NCBI GenBank assembly: GCA_043744255.1
Contig: JAYTVA010000079.1
Coordinates: 1 to 64,000 of the forward strand
Length of the DNA: 64,000 bases
Source of the DNA: UKL13-2 sp043744255
GTDB lineage: Bacteria; Pseudomonadota; Gammaproteobacteria; Burkholderiales; Usitatibacteraceae
Reading direction: 5' to 3'
Part shown: piece after piece, positions 28,118-36,155 of the stretch
Position numbering within the stretch: position 1 is the stretch's first letter
Layout: every line of letters starts with the position of its first letter
The notes under the pieces: model-generated
Seen by the model: the letters and a program-made list of their open reading frames with translations, nothing else
Told to the model about the DNA's origin: nothing
Database searches by the model: none
Program-made: the position numbers and the translations under genes

Positions 28118-28896
28118 GCGGCGGGCTCAACCAACTTGATCCCCTGCCGCCCCAGCAACTCACGCGCAAACGCGAAGTGCGCGAGTGCGCCGCGTGAGGA
28201 GGGGTCGTGCATGATGACGGGCTTACCGAATGAGGGGGCTTCGGCGATGCGGATGTTGCGCGGGATGACGGTATCGAACACTTTGTCGCCGAAGTGATTT
28301 TTGATTTCGTCTGACACTTGATTGGTGAGCGATGAGCGCGGGTCGTACATGGTGCGCACTAGCGCTTCGATTTCGATGTTGGGGTTGAGGTTGGCTTTGA
28401 CTTTGCGCAGCGTGCCGACGAGATCGCTTAGTCCTTCGAGGGCGTAGTACTCGCACTGCATGGGGATGATGACGGCGTCGGCTGCGGTGAGCGCGTTTAC
28501 GGTCAGCATGTTCAGCGCGGGCGGGCAATCGATGATGACAAAGTCGTAGTCGCTCGCGATGGTTGCGAGCGCTTCTTTGAGGCGATATTCGCGACGCTCC
28601 ATATCGACCATTTCTATTTCGGCACCGGCCAATTCTCGATTGGCGGGGAGCACATCGTAGTTGCCGGCGGCACGAATGCGCGCGTCTTGTGCTGCGCATT
28701 CGTCGAGCAGCACGCCGTAAATCGTTTTCTCCGTGGCGGATTTGTCGATGCCGCTGCCGGTGGTGGCGTTGCCTTGCGGGTCGAGGTCGACGAGCAATGC
28801 GCGTTGGCCGAAGTGTGCGAGCGTGGCGGTGAGGTTGACGGCGACGGAGGTTTTTCCGACGCCACCCTTTTGGTTGGCAATTGCGAAGACTTTCAT
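28114..28896 (-). CDS. parA: Chromosome-partitioning ATPase ParA (Soj)
   Basis: 260-residue ParA/MinD-type ATPase with the deviant Walker A KGGVGKT at the N-terminus, a DLDPQGNATTG Walker A' region, and the FVIIDCPPALNML Walker B segment. Chromosomal ParA works with ParB bound at parS to segregate origins. It overlaps rsmG by four bases as in the standard mnmE-mnmG-rsmG-parA order. The next gene in that order, parB, is missing: a convergent nucleotidyltransferase gene follows instead. Two parS-like sites lie upstream in the cluster, so a ParB is expected elsewhere. Confidence 0.95.
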   Translation of the reverse strand: MKVFAIANQKGGVGKTSVAVNLTATLAHFGQRALLVDLDPQGNATTGSGIDKSATEKTIYGVLLDECAAQDARIRAAGNYDVLPANRELAGAEIEMVDMERREYRLKEALATIASDYDFVIIDCPPALNMLTVNALTAADAVIIPMQCEYYALEGLSDLVGTLRKVKANLNPNIEIEALVRTMYDPRSSLTNQVSDEIKNHFGDKVFDTVIPRNIRIAEAPSFGKPVIMHDPSSRGALAHFAFARELLGRQGIKLVEPAA

Positions 28897-29597
28897 CTCA
28901 GGCTTTCTTTAGTGTGTGTGCATTTTTGTTTGTGCATTTTTGTTTGTGCATTTTTTTTGATGACGGCGAGATGACGTTTGCCTTCGACGGTGGCGACATA
29001 GAGCGCATTGACTTCGACAACACAATAGTCGGCCGACAGGCGCGTGATTTCGTCCGCTGGGTGCACGCCCTTCATCGCCAACATGCGACCGTTTTCATTG
29101 AGCAGATGCGCCACGCCGCCAACGAAATCGGCCATCTCGGCGAATGCGCGCGAAATAACGACATCGAATTTTTCAGTGGGCTGAAACGCTTCCACGCGTG
29201 CGCATACCACCTCGGCGTTGCTTAATCCTAGTTCGCCAATCGCTTGTCGCACAAACGTGGTTTTCTTTTGCACGACATCGAGCATGGTGACGCGCACATC
29301 GGGGCGCGTGATGGCGAGAACGATGCCGGGAAGGCCGCCACCGGTGCCGACATCGAGCAATGTCTTGGCGTCGCCGAGGTAGGGCAACACGGCGAGGCTA
29401 TCGAGAATGTGCAAGCCAATCATGCGCGCAGGCTCGCGCACGGCGGTGAGGTTATAGACTTTGTTCCATTTTTCGAGGAGTGCGACGTAGCTGAGTAGTG
29501 CTTCTTGCTGCGCGCGCGTGACGGGCAGCGCCATCGCCTCAATGCCGGCGGCCAGCGCACTCGCGAGTTCACCACTTTGTGCTGCCAACGCACTCAC
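28893..29597 (-). CDS. rsmG: 16S rRNA (guanine527-N7)-methyltransferase RsmG
   Basis: 234-residue SAM methyltransferase. The SAM loop LLDVGTGGGLPGIVLAI and the VISRAFAEMADFV motif are clear. The enzyme methylates G527 of 16S rRNA; its loss can give low-level streptomycin resistance. The last 20 or so residues are a Lys/Thr/His/Gln-rich tail encoded by a 14-bp tandem repeat (28918-28957), beyond the usual family end at HLAVIKK. It overlaps both mnmG and parA by four bases. Confidence 0.95.
   Translation of the reverse strand: MSALAAQSGELASALAAGIEAMALPVTRAQQEALLSYVALLEKWNKVYNLTAVREPARMIGLHILDSLAVLPYLGDAKTLLDVGTGGGLPGIVLAITRPDVRVTMLDVVQKKTTFVRQAIGELGLSNAEVVCARVEAFQPTEKFDVVISRAFAEMADFVGGVAHLLNENGRMLAMKGVHPADEITRLSADYCVVEVNALYVATVEGKRHLAVIKKNAQTKMHKQKCTHTKESLR
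28918..28957. repeat. 14-bp tandem repeat in the rsmG 3' end
   Basis: Two full units of GTGCATTTTTGTTT (28918-28931, 28932-28945) and a partial third (28946-28957). Fourteen is not a multiple of three, so gain or loss of one unit would change the reading frame of the RsmG tail and its coupling to parA. Confidence 0.85.
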
Positions 29598-31546
29598 GCA
29601 GATTGTTTTTCAGTCAAGTTACCGGGTTCGCGCGCGATCGCGAAGCCGCGCTTGACGTGCACGAGTAACAACGACACCGCTGCGGGCGTAATACCCTGGA
29701 TGCGCGCGGCTTGTCCGACCGTTTCAGGCTTGTGCTGATTGAGTTTGAGCTGCACTTCTTTGGAAAGTCCGCGCACCTGCAAGTAGTCGATGTCGTGCGG
29801 CAAACGCGTTTCTTCTTGGCTGCGATTGTGTGCGACCTCGTCGGTTTGCCGGTCGATGTAGCCTTGATATTTCGCGGCGATGTCGACTTGTTCGGCGACT
29901 GCGGGGTCAGTGACGCCTTCGGCACCAACTTGGAGCGACATCAAGGCGTCGTAGCGTACGTTTGGCCGGCGCAGCAATTCGAACATCGAGTATTCGCGCT
30001 CCATCGGCTGGCCGAGCACGCGCTTGGCGTCGTCGAGCCCTACCTTCGCTGGCTGCACCCAAGTTGCTTTCAGGCGCGCGGTTTCGCGCTCGACTGCTTC
30101 GCGTTTTTCACTGAAGGCTTGCCAGCGCGCGTCATCAACCAGCCCGTAGCGACGGCCGATTTCGGTAAGGCGCGCGTCAGCGTTGTCTTCACGTAGTTGC
30201 AGGCGATATTCCGCGCGGCTAGTGAACATGCGGTAGGGCTCGGACACGCCGCGCGTGATGAGATCATCGACCAGCACACCAAGGTAGGCTTCGTCGCGGC
30301 GCGGGCACCATGTAGGCTGGTCTTGCGCCTGCAAGGCCGCATTCAAACCCGCGAGCAGGCCTTGTGCCGCCGCTTCTTCGTAGCCGGTGGTGCCGTTGAT
30401 TTGACCGGCGAAAAAAAGTCCGTCGATGGTTTTGGTTTCGAGCGAGGCTTTCAGGCCGCGCGGGTCGAAGTAGTCGTATTCAATGGCGTAACCGGGGCGC
30501 AGGATATGCGCATTTTCGAGGCCCGCAATCGAGCGCACTAAATTGAGTTGCACATCAAAAGGCAGCGACGTGGAAATACCATTGGGATAAAACTCGTTGG
30601 TGGTCAGCCCTTCGGGTTCAAGAAAAATCTGGTGGCTGGCTTTGTCGGCGAAGCGATGAATCTTATCTTCAATCGACGGACAATAGCGCGGGCCAACACC
30701 TTCGATCACGCCGGTGAACATGGGCGAGCGGTCGAGCCCGGCACGAATGGCGTCGTGGGTTTCGGCGTTGGTATGCGTGATCCAACACGAGACTTGGCGC
30801 GGATGCAGGTCGCGCGAGCCCATGTAAGAAAACACGGGGGTCGGGCTGTCGCCGGGCTGTTCCTGCATCTTGCTAAAGTCGATTGAGCGACCGTCGATGC
30901 GCGGCGGCGTGCCGGTTTTGAGACGCCCCACCGGTAGATTCATTTCACGCAGCCGTGCAGCTAAGGTGATTGCCGGGGGGTCGCCAGCGCGACCGCCGGA
31001 ATAGTTTTGCAGACCGACGTGGATTTTGCCGGCAAGAAAGGTGCCAGCGGTCAGAACCACGGATTTCGCACGAAAGCGAATACCCGCTTGCGTCAAAGCG
31101 CCCGTCACGCGTGGACTACCGTTGGATTCGTCGAGCAGCAAATCATCGACGGCCTGTTGAAATAACCAAAGATTCGGCTGGTTTTCGAGGCGACGGCGGA
31201 TCGCGGCGCGATATAGGACGCGGTCTGCCTGCGCGCGCGTGGCGCGCACGGCGGGGCCTTTGCTGGCGTTCAGCGTGCGAAATTGGATGCCGGCTTCGTC
31301 GGTGGCAATCGCCATCGCGCCGCCCAACGCGTCGATTTCTTTGACCAGATGGCCTTTGCCGATCCCGCCAATCGAGGGGTTGCAGGACATTTGCCCCAGC
31401 GTTTCGATGGCGTGGGTGAGCAAACACGTCTTTGCCCCGGCGCGTGCCGCCGCGAGCGCAGCTTCGCTGCCGGCATGGCCGCCGCCGATCACGATCACAT
31501 CAAATAATTGGGGAAAGTCCATGATTTCGCTGGAGTTTTCGGTCAA
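29594..31546 (-). CDS. mnmG: tRNA uridine-5-carboxymethylaminomethyl modification protein MnmG
   Basis: 650-residue FAD-dependent enzyme that acts with MnmE to modify the wobble uridine of several tRNAs. The FAD site VIGGGHAGSEAALAAARAGA is at the N-terminus. The MSCNPSIGGIGKGHLVKEID signature, the GLFFAGQINGTTGYEEAAAQG block and the C-terminal helical domain are all present. Full length. It overlaps rsmG by four bases. A 144-bp spacer containing a parS-like site separates it from mnmE. Confidence 0.97.
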   Translation of the reverse strand: MTENSSEIMDFPQLFDVIVIGGGHAGSEAALAAARAGAKTCLLTHAIETLGQMSCNPSIGGIGKGHLVKEIDALGGAMAIATDEAGIQFRTLNASKGPAVRATRAQADRVLYRAAIRRRLENQPNLWLFQQAVDDLLLDESNGSPRVTGALTQAGIRFRAKSVVLTAGTFLAGKIHVGLQNYSGGRAGDPPAITLAARLREMNLPVGRLKTGTPPRIDGRSIDFSKMQEQPGDSPTPVFSYMGSRDLHPRQVSCWITHTNAETHDAIRAGLDRSPMFTGVIEGVGPRYCPSIEDKIHRFADKASHQIFLEPEGLTTNEFYPNGISTSLPFDVQLNLVRSIAGLENAHILRPGYAIEYDYFDPRGLKASLETKTIDGLFFAGQINGTTGYEEAAAQGLLAGLNAALQAQDQPTWCPRRDEAYLGVLVDDLITRGVSEPYRMFTSRAEYRLQLREDNADARLTEIGRRYGLVDDARWQAFSEKREAVERETARLKATWVQPAKVGLDDAKRVLGQPMEREYSMFELLRRPNVRYDALMSLQVGAEGVTDPAVAEQVDIAAKYQGYIDRQTDEVAHNRSQEETRLPHDIDYLQVRGLSKEVQLKLNQHKPETVGQAARIQGITPAAVSLLLVHVKRGFAIAREPGNLTEKQSA

Positions 31547-31665
31547 ATTTGCTGAACCGATGATTCTAAGCGAGCGCCTGCGAAAAGGCTATGAATTCCG
31601 TATTGCGCGTGCTTTTCGTGGCGATGCGCGGCAGCACCAACCGCACACACCAACGCCGGGCGAGC

Positions 31666-31681
31666 TGTTTCACGTGAAACG
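31666..31681. promoter_or_regulatory. parS-like ParB-binding site 1
   Basis: TGTTTCACGTGAAACG matches the bacterial parS consensus TGTTNCACGTGAAACA at every position but the last. It lies in the mnmG-mnmE spacer, about 2.8 kb upstream of parA and 4.5 kb from dnaA. Confidence 0.88.
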
Positions 31682-31690
31682 TCGCAGCCG

Positions 31691-33049
31691 CTACTTGCCG
31701 ATGCAGAATTTGCCGAATATCTCGCCCAAGAGATCGTCTGCTGTGAATTCGCCCGTGATCGACGCCAGCTCACGTTGTGCCAAACGAAGCTCCTCGGCGA
31801 ATAAGTCAAACTGGTTGTGCAGACTCGCGGCTGTCGCTAGGTGCTGCGACGCCGAGCCCAGTGCCAGCAAGTGCCGCTCGCGAGCCATAAACACACCCTC
31901 CCCCGTTGGCTGCCAACCGGCGGTTTCGAGCAACCATTGGCGTAGAAGATTGATGCCCTCGCCGGTCAGCGCAGAGATGGTGAGGCTGGTCTGTTGGTGC
32001 GCCGTTTGCCGCGCGGCTTGTTGTCCGTGCAAATCAATTTTGTTGTACACCCACGCGGTTGGGAGCGTGGCTGGCATGCGGGAAAGAATTTCCGCTTCGT
32101 TCGGACCGATCATCTCGCCGGCCTCGGCTATCAGGAGCGCAGCACCCGCCTGCGCAATCGCTTGCCACGTGCGTGCGATGCCGAGTTTCTCTACCGCATC
32201 GTCTGTGTCACGCAAGCCCGCAGTATCAATCAAGTGAATCGGTACGCCGTCCAGCGAGATGGTCGCGCGCACCTGATCGCGCGTGGTGCCGGCAATCGGT
32301 GTGACTATCGCTAAATCCTCGCCCGCCAAGCGATTAAGGAGACTAGATTTACCGACATTGGGTCGACCAATCAACACCACGGTGAGGCCCTCGCGTAACA
32401 CCGCGCCCTGCTTGGCTTCGCGGGTTAATTCGGCGTGAAGTGCGCGCACCGTCTGGAGTTTCGCTTGTTGCGCCATGCGATCCGCTGGGTCGATTTCCTC
32501 TTCTGGAAAGTCAATGCAAGCCTCGACATGGGCACGAAGCTCAATCAGCGCCGCGACCAAAGCGTGCACGCGCCGCGAAAACTCGCCCGTGAGCGACCGG
32601 ATGGCGGATTGCGCGGCCTCGCTCGATGTGGCTTCGATTAAATCAGCGACCGCTTCCGCTTGCGCTAGGTCGAGCTTGTGATTTGAGAAAGCGCGCTGGG
32701 TAAACTCGCCGGGGCGCGCCAATCGGCACCCCAGTTCTACGCAGCGTTGCAGAAGCCGCTGCATGACCGCAATACCCCCGTGGCCCTGTAACTCCAAGAC
32801 ATCTTCGCCGGTGTAGGAGTTTGGTGCAGGAAAGTACAGCGAAATACCTTGGTCGATGGTGGTGCCATCCGCACCAAGAAAGGTCGTGAGCGTTGCGAGG
32901 CGAGGCGCTAGATTAAGGCGACAAAGCGCGTCGGCGAGTGGCAACAAACCTCTGCCTGAGATCCGAACGACCCCAATTCCTCCCCGCCCTGGCGCGGTGG
33001 CAATGGCGGCAATGGTTTCACGTGGAACAATCTGTGGCGTCTCGGGCAT
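31691..33049 (-). CDS. mnmE: tRNA modification GTPase MnmE
   Basis: 452-residue GTPase partner of MnmG. An N-terminal tetrahydrofolate-binding domain (ATAPGRGGIGVVRISG) is followed by a helical domain with an inserted G domain: G1 GRPNVGKSSLLN, G2/G3 around TTRDQVRA and DTAGLRDT, G4 NKID. It ends in the conserved CIGK, with the cysteine needed for modification. The first codons overlap a second parS-like site. A terminator-like hairpin separates it from yidC, so the mnmE-parA group probably has its own promoter. Confidence 0.97.
   Translation of the reverse strand: MPETPQIVPRETIAAIATAPGRGGIGVVRISGRGLLPLADALCRLNLAPRLATLTTFLGADGTTIDQGISLYFPAPNSYTGEDVLELQGHGGIAVMQRLLQRCVELGCRLARPGEFTQRAFSNHKLDLAQAEAVADLIEATSSEAAQSAIRSLTGEFSRRVHALVAALIELRAHVEACIDFPEEEIDPADRMAQQAKLQTVRALHAELTREAKQGAVLREGLTVVLIGRPNVGKSSLLNRLAGEDLAIVTPIAGTTRDQVRATISLDGVPIHLIDTAGLRDTDDAVEKLGIARTWQAIAQAGAALLIAEAGEMIGPNEAEILSRMPATLPTAWVYNKIDLHGQQAARQTAHQQTSLTISALTGEGINLLRQWLLETAGWQPTGEGVFMARERHLLALGSASQHLATAASLHNQFDLFAEELRLAQRELASITGEFTADDLLGEIFGKFCIGK
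33014..33029. promoter_or_regulatory. parS-like ParB-binding site 2 (inside mnmE)
   Basis: On the minus strand TGTTCCACGTGAAACC, matching parS at 15 of 16 positions. It is embedded in the first dozen codons of mnmE (the VPRETI segment), so it is under both coding and binding constraint. Confidence 0.85.
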
Positions 33050-33087
33050 GGCGGGAATGTAGCACAGGCTTTCGACGTCCCCGATGT

Positions 33088-33121
33088 AAAAAGCCGATGC
33101 TGCTTACGCAACATCGGCTTT
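33088..33121 (-). terminator. Rho-independent terminator after yidC
   Basis: Stem AAGCCGATG/CATCGGCTT (33091-33099 with 33112-33120) is followed in the minus direction by a run of T. It lies between the yidC stop and the mnmE start and probably ends the rpmH-yidC transcript. Confidence 0.8.
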
Positions 33122-33142
33122 GTGGGCGCTCGGCGGTGCAGA

Positions 33143-34852
33143 CTAGCGCTTAGCCACTTTGGTTTGAACCGCTGGGGTAAACGTCTTGTTGATATACCAC
33201 TGCTGCAAAATGCCAAGGATGTTTTGCATCGTCCAGTACAACACTAGGCCCGCTGGAAAGAAAAAGAACATGGCCGAAAACACAATCGGCATGATCGTCA
33301 TCACCTTCGCCTGAACCGGATCGGCGGGCGCAGGATTGAGTTTGGTCTGGACAAACATCGACACACCCATAATCACCGGCAGCACGTAAAACGGGTCTGG
33401 CGTTGAAAGGTCCGTAATCCATCCCATCCACGGGGTGTTGCGCAATTCGACCGCACTCAGAAGCACCCAGTAGAGCGCAATGAAGAACGGCATCTGAATC
33501 ATGATCGGCAAGCAGCCGCCAAGCGGATTGACCTTTTCCGTGCGATACAGCTCCATCATCGCCTGATTCATTTTCAGCTTGTCGTCACCAAAGCGCGCCT
33601 TCATCGCCTCCATTTTCGGTGCCAGCGCCTTCATCTGCGCTATCGATTTGCCGGATTTTTGATTGAGCGGGAAAAACACCAGCTTAATCAGAATCGTGAA
33701 CAAAATAATGGTCCAGCCCCAGTTGCCGACATACCCGTATATCCACGACAACACCAAAAACATGGGGTAAGCGAGGATATGCAGGAAGCCATAATCGACA
33801 ACCAACTCCAGGCCGGGCGCAATGGTTTTGAGGCTTTCCTGATCCTGTGGTCCCAAATAGAGTGGCATTGAAATACCGCCCATCGCGCCAGTCGCCACGG
33901 GATTCACCGGGACAATCACACCGGTCGCATAAAGAGCGCTATCCGCGAGCTTTTTCATGAAAAATTCGCGCTTGGTGTTCCCCGATGGCAGCCATGCAGA
34001 CACAAAATAGTGTTGAACCAACGCGATCCAACCGTCGCCACTATCCTTGACGAAATCGGCTTTATTTTTGTCGATGTCGGTAAAGGCGATTTTCTGGAAT
34101 TTCTTGCCCTCGGTGTAGACCGCCGGCCCGGTAAACGTCGCAATCCCGGTGAACGGGTTGTTGCCTGCGGTTTCTCCTTCGGGTGGGTTGGCGTCACGTA
34201 CAAACTGAAAATAGGCGCTTGGGCTCACGAGGTTGCCCGAGTCGTTCTTGATGTCGTATCGCACATCGACCACGTAGGAGCCACGCTTGAAGGTGTATGT
34301 TTTGTACGCCGTGATGCCCGGTGAGTCGGTGTTGGTCAACGTCAATTCGAGCTTTTCACTGGTGCCCAGATCAAACTTTTCCTTGGCCACCGCCTCACCT
34401 TTATCCGCGACGACCGACCAGTTTGACGTGTGATTGGGAAGACCAGCGCCGGCCAAGCCTGATTGCGCAATAAAGTAAGTACCAACCTTGTCTTGCATCA
34501 GCACAAACGGCTTCTTATTGTTGTTGTGCGCCGCGTGCTTTAAGAGCGTCACTTGGCGAATGTCGCCGCCGACGGTGTTGAGGTCCAACTGAAAAAGATC
34601 GGTGGTGACCGCAATCCGTTTGCCATTGGCCGGAAAAGAGCCCTGCGCTGGCAATAGGGGCGGTGTGGCCGCCGTTGGTGCACTCGGCGCTGGAATGGCG
34701 GTCGCCCCAGTAGCAGCAGCAGCACTTGGCACGCTTGCGGTTGTTGGCGCTGTGACGGGGGTGGCAGGTCGATTATGTTTTTGCCACGCCTCCCACAAAA
34801 ACAATGACGAAGCAGAAAAAACGATCAGCGCGATGATTCGTTGCGTATCCAT
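33143..34852 (-). CDS. yidC: Membrane protein insertase YidC
   Basis: 569-residue inner-membrane insertase. N-terminal TM helix (IIALIVFSASSLFLWEAW), an Ala/Pro/Thr-rich linker, then the large periplasmic beta domain typical of gram-negative YidC. The C-terminal five-helix core includes GNWGWTIILFTILIKLVFFP and PLGGCLPIMIQMPFFIALYW. It inserts membrane proteins alone or with SecYEG. It follows yidD by 39 bp, in the conserved origin cluster. Confidence 0.97.
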   Translation of the reverse strand: MDTQRIIALIVFSASSLFLWEAWQKHNRPATPVTAPTTASVPSAAAATGATAIPAPSAPTAATPPLLPAQGSFPANGKRIAVTTDLFQLDLNTVGGDIRQVTLLKHAAHNNNKKPFVLMQDKVGTYFIAQSGLAGAGLPNHTSNWSVVADKGEAVAKEKFDLGTSEKLELTLTNTDSPGITAYKTYTFKRGSYVVDVRYDIKNDSGNLVSPSAYFQFVRDANPPEGETAGNNPFTGIATFTGPAVYTEGKKFQKIAFTDIDKNKADFVKDSGDGWIALVQHYFVSAWLPSGNTKREFFMKKLADSALYATGVIVPVNPVATGAMGGISMPLYLGPQDQESLKTIAPGLELVVDYGFLHILAYPMFLVLSWIYGYVGNWGWTIILFTILIKLVFFPLNQKSGKSIAQMKALAPKMEAMKARFGDDKLKMNQAMMELYRTEKVNPLGGCLPIMIQMPFFIALYWVLLSAVELRNTPWMGWITDLSTPDPFYVLPVIMGVSMFVQTKLNPAPADPVQAKVMTIMPIVFSAMFFFFPAGLVLYWTMQNILGILQQWYINKTFTPAVQTKVAKR

Positions 34853-34891
34853 GAATAGCCAGAAAAAGTAGGTTGGGTAGGGTGCGACTTG

Positions 34892-35110
34892 CTAGGGGAC
34901 GGAATCATAGCCGCCTTCACACCAAGGATGACATCGCAGCAAGCGACGCGTCGAAAACAAACCCCCTTTGATTGCGCCGTGCTTCTCAATTGCCTCAATG
35001 GCATAGCGCGAACAAGTCGGGGTGAAGCGGCAAGACGAGCCTAAAAATGGACTCAATGTGATTTGATACCCACGAACCAATCCCACCAACATGCGCGCGA
35101 CTGGTGACAT
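34892..35110 (-). CDS. yidD: Membrane protein insertion efficiency factor YidD
   Basis: 72-residue small protein with the family's YQITLSPFLGSSCRFTPTCS block and the C-terminal HPWCEGGYDSVP. It begins one base after the rnpA stop (TGAAATG), so the ATG at 35110 is preferred over longer in-frame options inside rnpA. It assists YidC-dependent insertion in studied bacteria. Confidence 0.95.
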   Translation of the reverse strand: MSPVARMLVGLVRGYQITLSPFLGSSCRFTPTCSRYAIEAIEKHGAIKGGLFSTRRLLRCHPWCEGGYDSVP

Positions 35111-35111
35111 T

Positions 35112-35588
35112 TCAAGTGTTGACGTTGCGATGCTTGCGCGCGGCCTCGGCGGCGCGCATGACGAGTTCGTCAATTTGCTGCTGAAGCGCGCGGCGACTTG
35201 CAATATTGTTCAGGTCAACTTTAGCCGTTAATGTCAGCAAAGCATCCATGGGTTCGGCGCGCGCGTGATGGCGGCGAAACGCCTCGCGCATCCAGCGCTT
35301 CACCAGATTGCGGTCTACTGCGAGTTTAAGTAGGCGCTTCGGCACCGCCACCGCCAGGCGTGCTGGCGCGGTTCCGCTGGCCCGTTCCGGCACCAACGTA
35401 CCAACGATAGCGGTACCCCGTGTCCATATACGTGCATCTATTTGCGCCTTAGTCGGCGACCCACTACGTAACGTGATCTTGCGACCCGCGCGGAGGATGC
35501 GCGTGACCTCATTACTGGTGAGCCTATGGGCGCGCGGAAGCTTTTCGCGTATCGATGCTGCAAGCGACGCGCCGATACCGGGTTCCAA
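35112..35588 (-). CDS. rnpA: Ribonuclease P protein component RnpA
   Basis: 158-residue basic protein of RNase P, which matures tRNA 5' ends. The signature RNLVKRWMREAFRRHH is present, as is the N-terminal EKLPRAHRLTSNEV segment. The chosen start is a TTG 16 bases after the rpmH stop; no in-frame ATG precedes the conserved region. A weak AGCAGG is the only SD-like sequence. At 158 residues it is longer than the roughly 120 of E. coli, owing to a central Gly/Ala-rich insertion around residues 45-75. Confidence 0.93.
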   Translation of the reverse strand: MEPGIGASLAASIREKLPRAHRLTSNEVTRILRAGRKITLRSGSPTKAQIDARIWTRGTAIVGTLVPERASGTAPARLAVAVPKRLLKLAVDRNLVKRWMREAFRRHHARAEPMDALLTLTAKVDLNNIASRRALQQQIDELVMRAAEAARKHRNVNT

Positions 35589-35604
35589 GGTGGAAACCTG
35601 CTGC

Positions 35605-35739
35605 TTAGACAGCGAGACGAGCGCGGCCTTTTGCGCGGCGAGCGTTGATCACGCCACGGCCACCGACACTCTTCATGCGAACACGAAAGCCGTGGGTTTT
35701 TTTGCGACGGGCAACAGATGGTTGATATGTACGTTTCAT
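35605..35739 (-). CDS. rpmH: 50S ribosomal protein L34
   Basis: 44-residue protein starting MKRTYQPSVARRKKTHGF, with the GGRGVINARRAKGR segment and ending in RLAV: textbook L34. It is the first gene of the rpmH-rnpA-yidD-yidC cluster, 16 bp before rnpA. It is a standard marker for the region next to dnaA. Confidence 0.98.
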   Translation of the reverse strand: MKRTYQPSVARRKKTHGFRVRMKSVGGRGVINARRAKGRARLAV

Positions 35740-35936
35740 GATAGTTTCACTTCTGGATGGGAAATTTTGCTATGCGCGACGCTCGCCTGCCCTACATCAG
35801 CTTTGCAGAAACAAGCCGTATCGGAGTCGACGTTATGGCGACCAGCATGACAGTGGCAAACCACATGCCGACGTCTGTGCCCGCCTAAAATAAAGGCTCT
35901 GCAAGCCTTGCGCACAAGCGATGTGCAGAACCACGC

Positions 35937-35966
35937 ATTATCTTGTTTTTTCAGGGGTTTAGTCAA
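35937..35966 (-). promoter_or_regulatory. Candidate sigma-70 promoter for rpmH
   Basis: In the minus direction TTGACT (35966-35961), an 18-bp spacer, then GATAAT (35942-35937). Each hexamer matches five of six consensus bases. It would give a leader of about 190 bases before rpmH. Confidence 0.6.
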
Positions 35967-36018
35967 GAAGTTGTTCGGACTTGGCTGGCGCTTGCGCCTC
36001 GCCTCCACCGGTTTGTTG

Positions 36019-36027
36019 CTGTGGATA
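36019..36027. promoter_or_regulatory. DnaA box (perfect)
   Basis: TGTGGATAA, the complement of the consensus TTATCCACA, 128 bp before the dnaA start. The position suits autorepression of dnaA or origin function. Confidence 0.8.
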
Positions 36028-36155
36028 AGTTTTCGGGAAAGGCGTAAAATTTAGATCTTGTTTGCTGATGGGTGCCGCGCCCCAGCCAATCCATTTTTTA
36101 TCTTGATGCCTCCTGCCTTCCTGCAACACAACCGCCCTAAACCGCCTGAGCACCC

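Larger units (their letters stand above)
35740..36155. other. rpmH-dnaA divergent spacer
   Basis: 416 bp without a gene. It holds the candidate rpmH promoter and one perfect DnaA box (36019-36027). It is one of two places in the window where the origin or dnaA autoregulatory elements could lie. No other perfect boxes were found by eye. Confidence 0.6.

Noticed and set aside
28911..28960. CRISPR-like short repeats near parA
   Set aside because: Units are contiguous 14-mers without spacers, so a minisatellite. No CRISPR array or cas gene was seen anywhere in the window.
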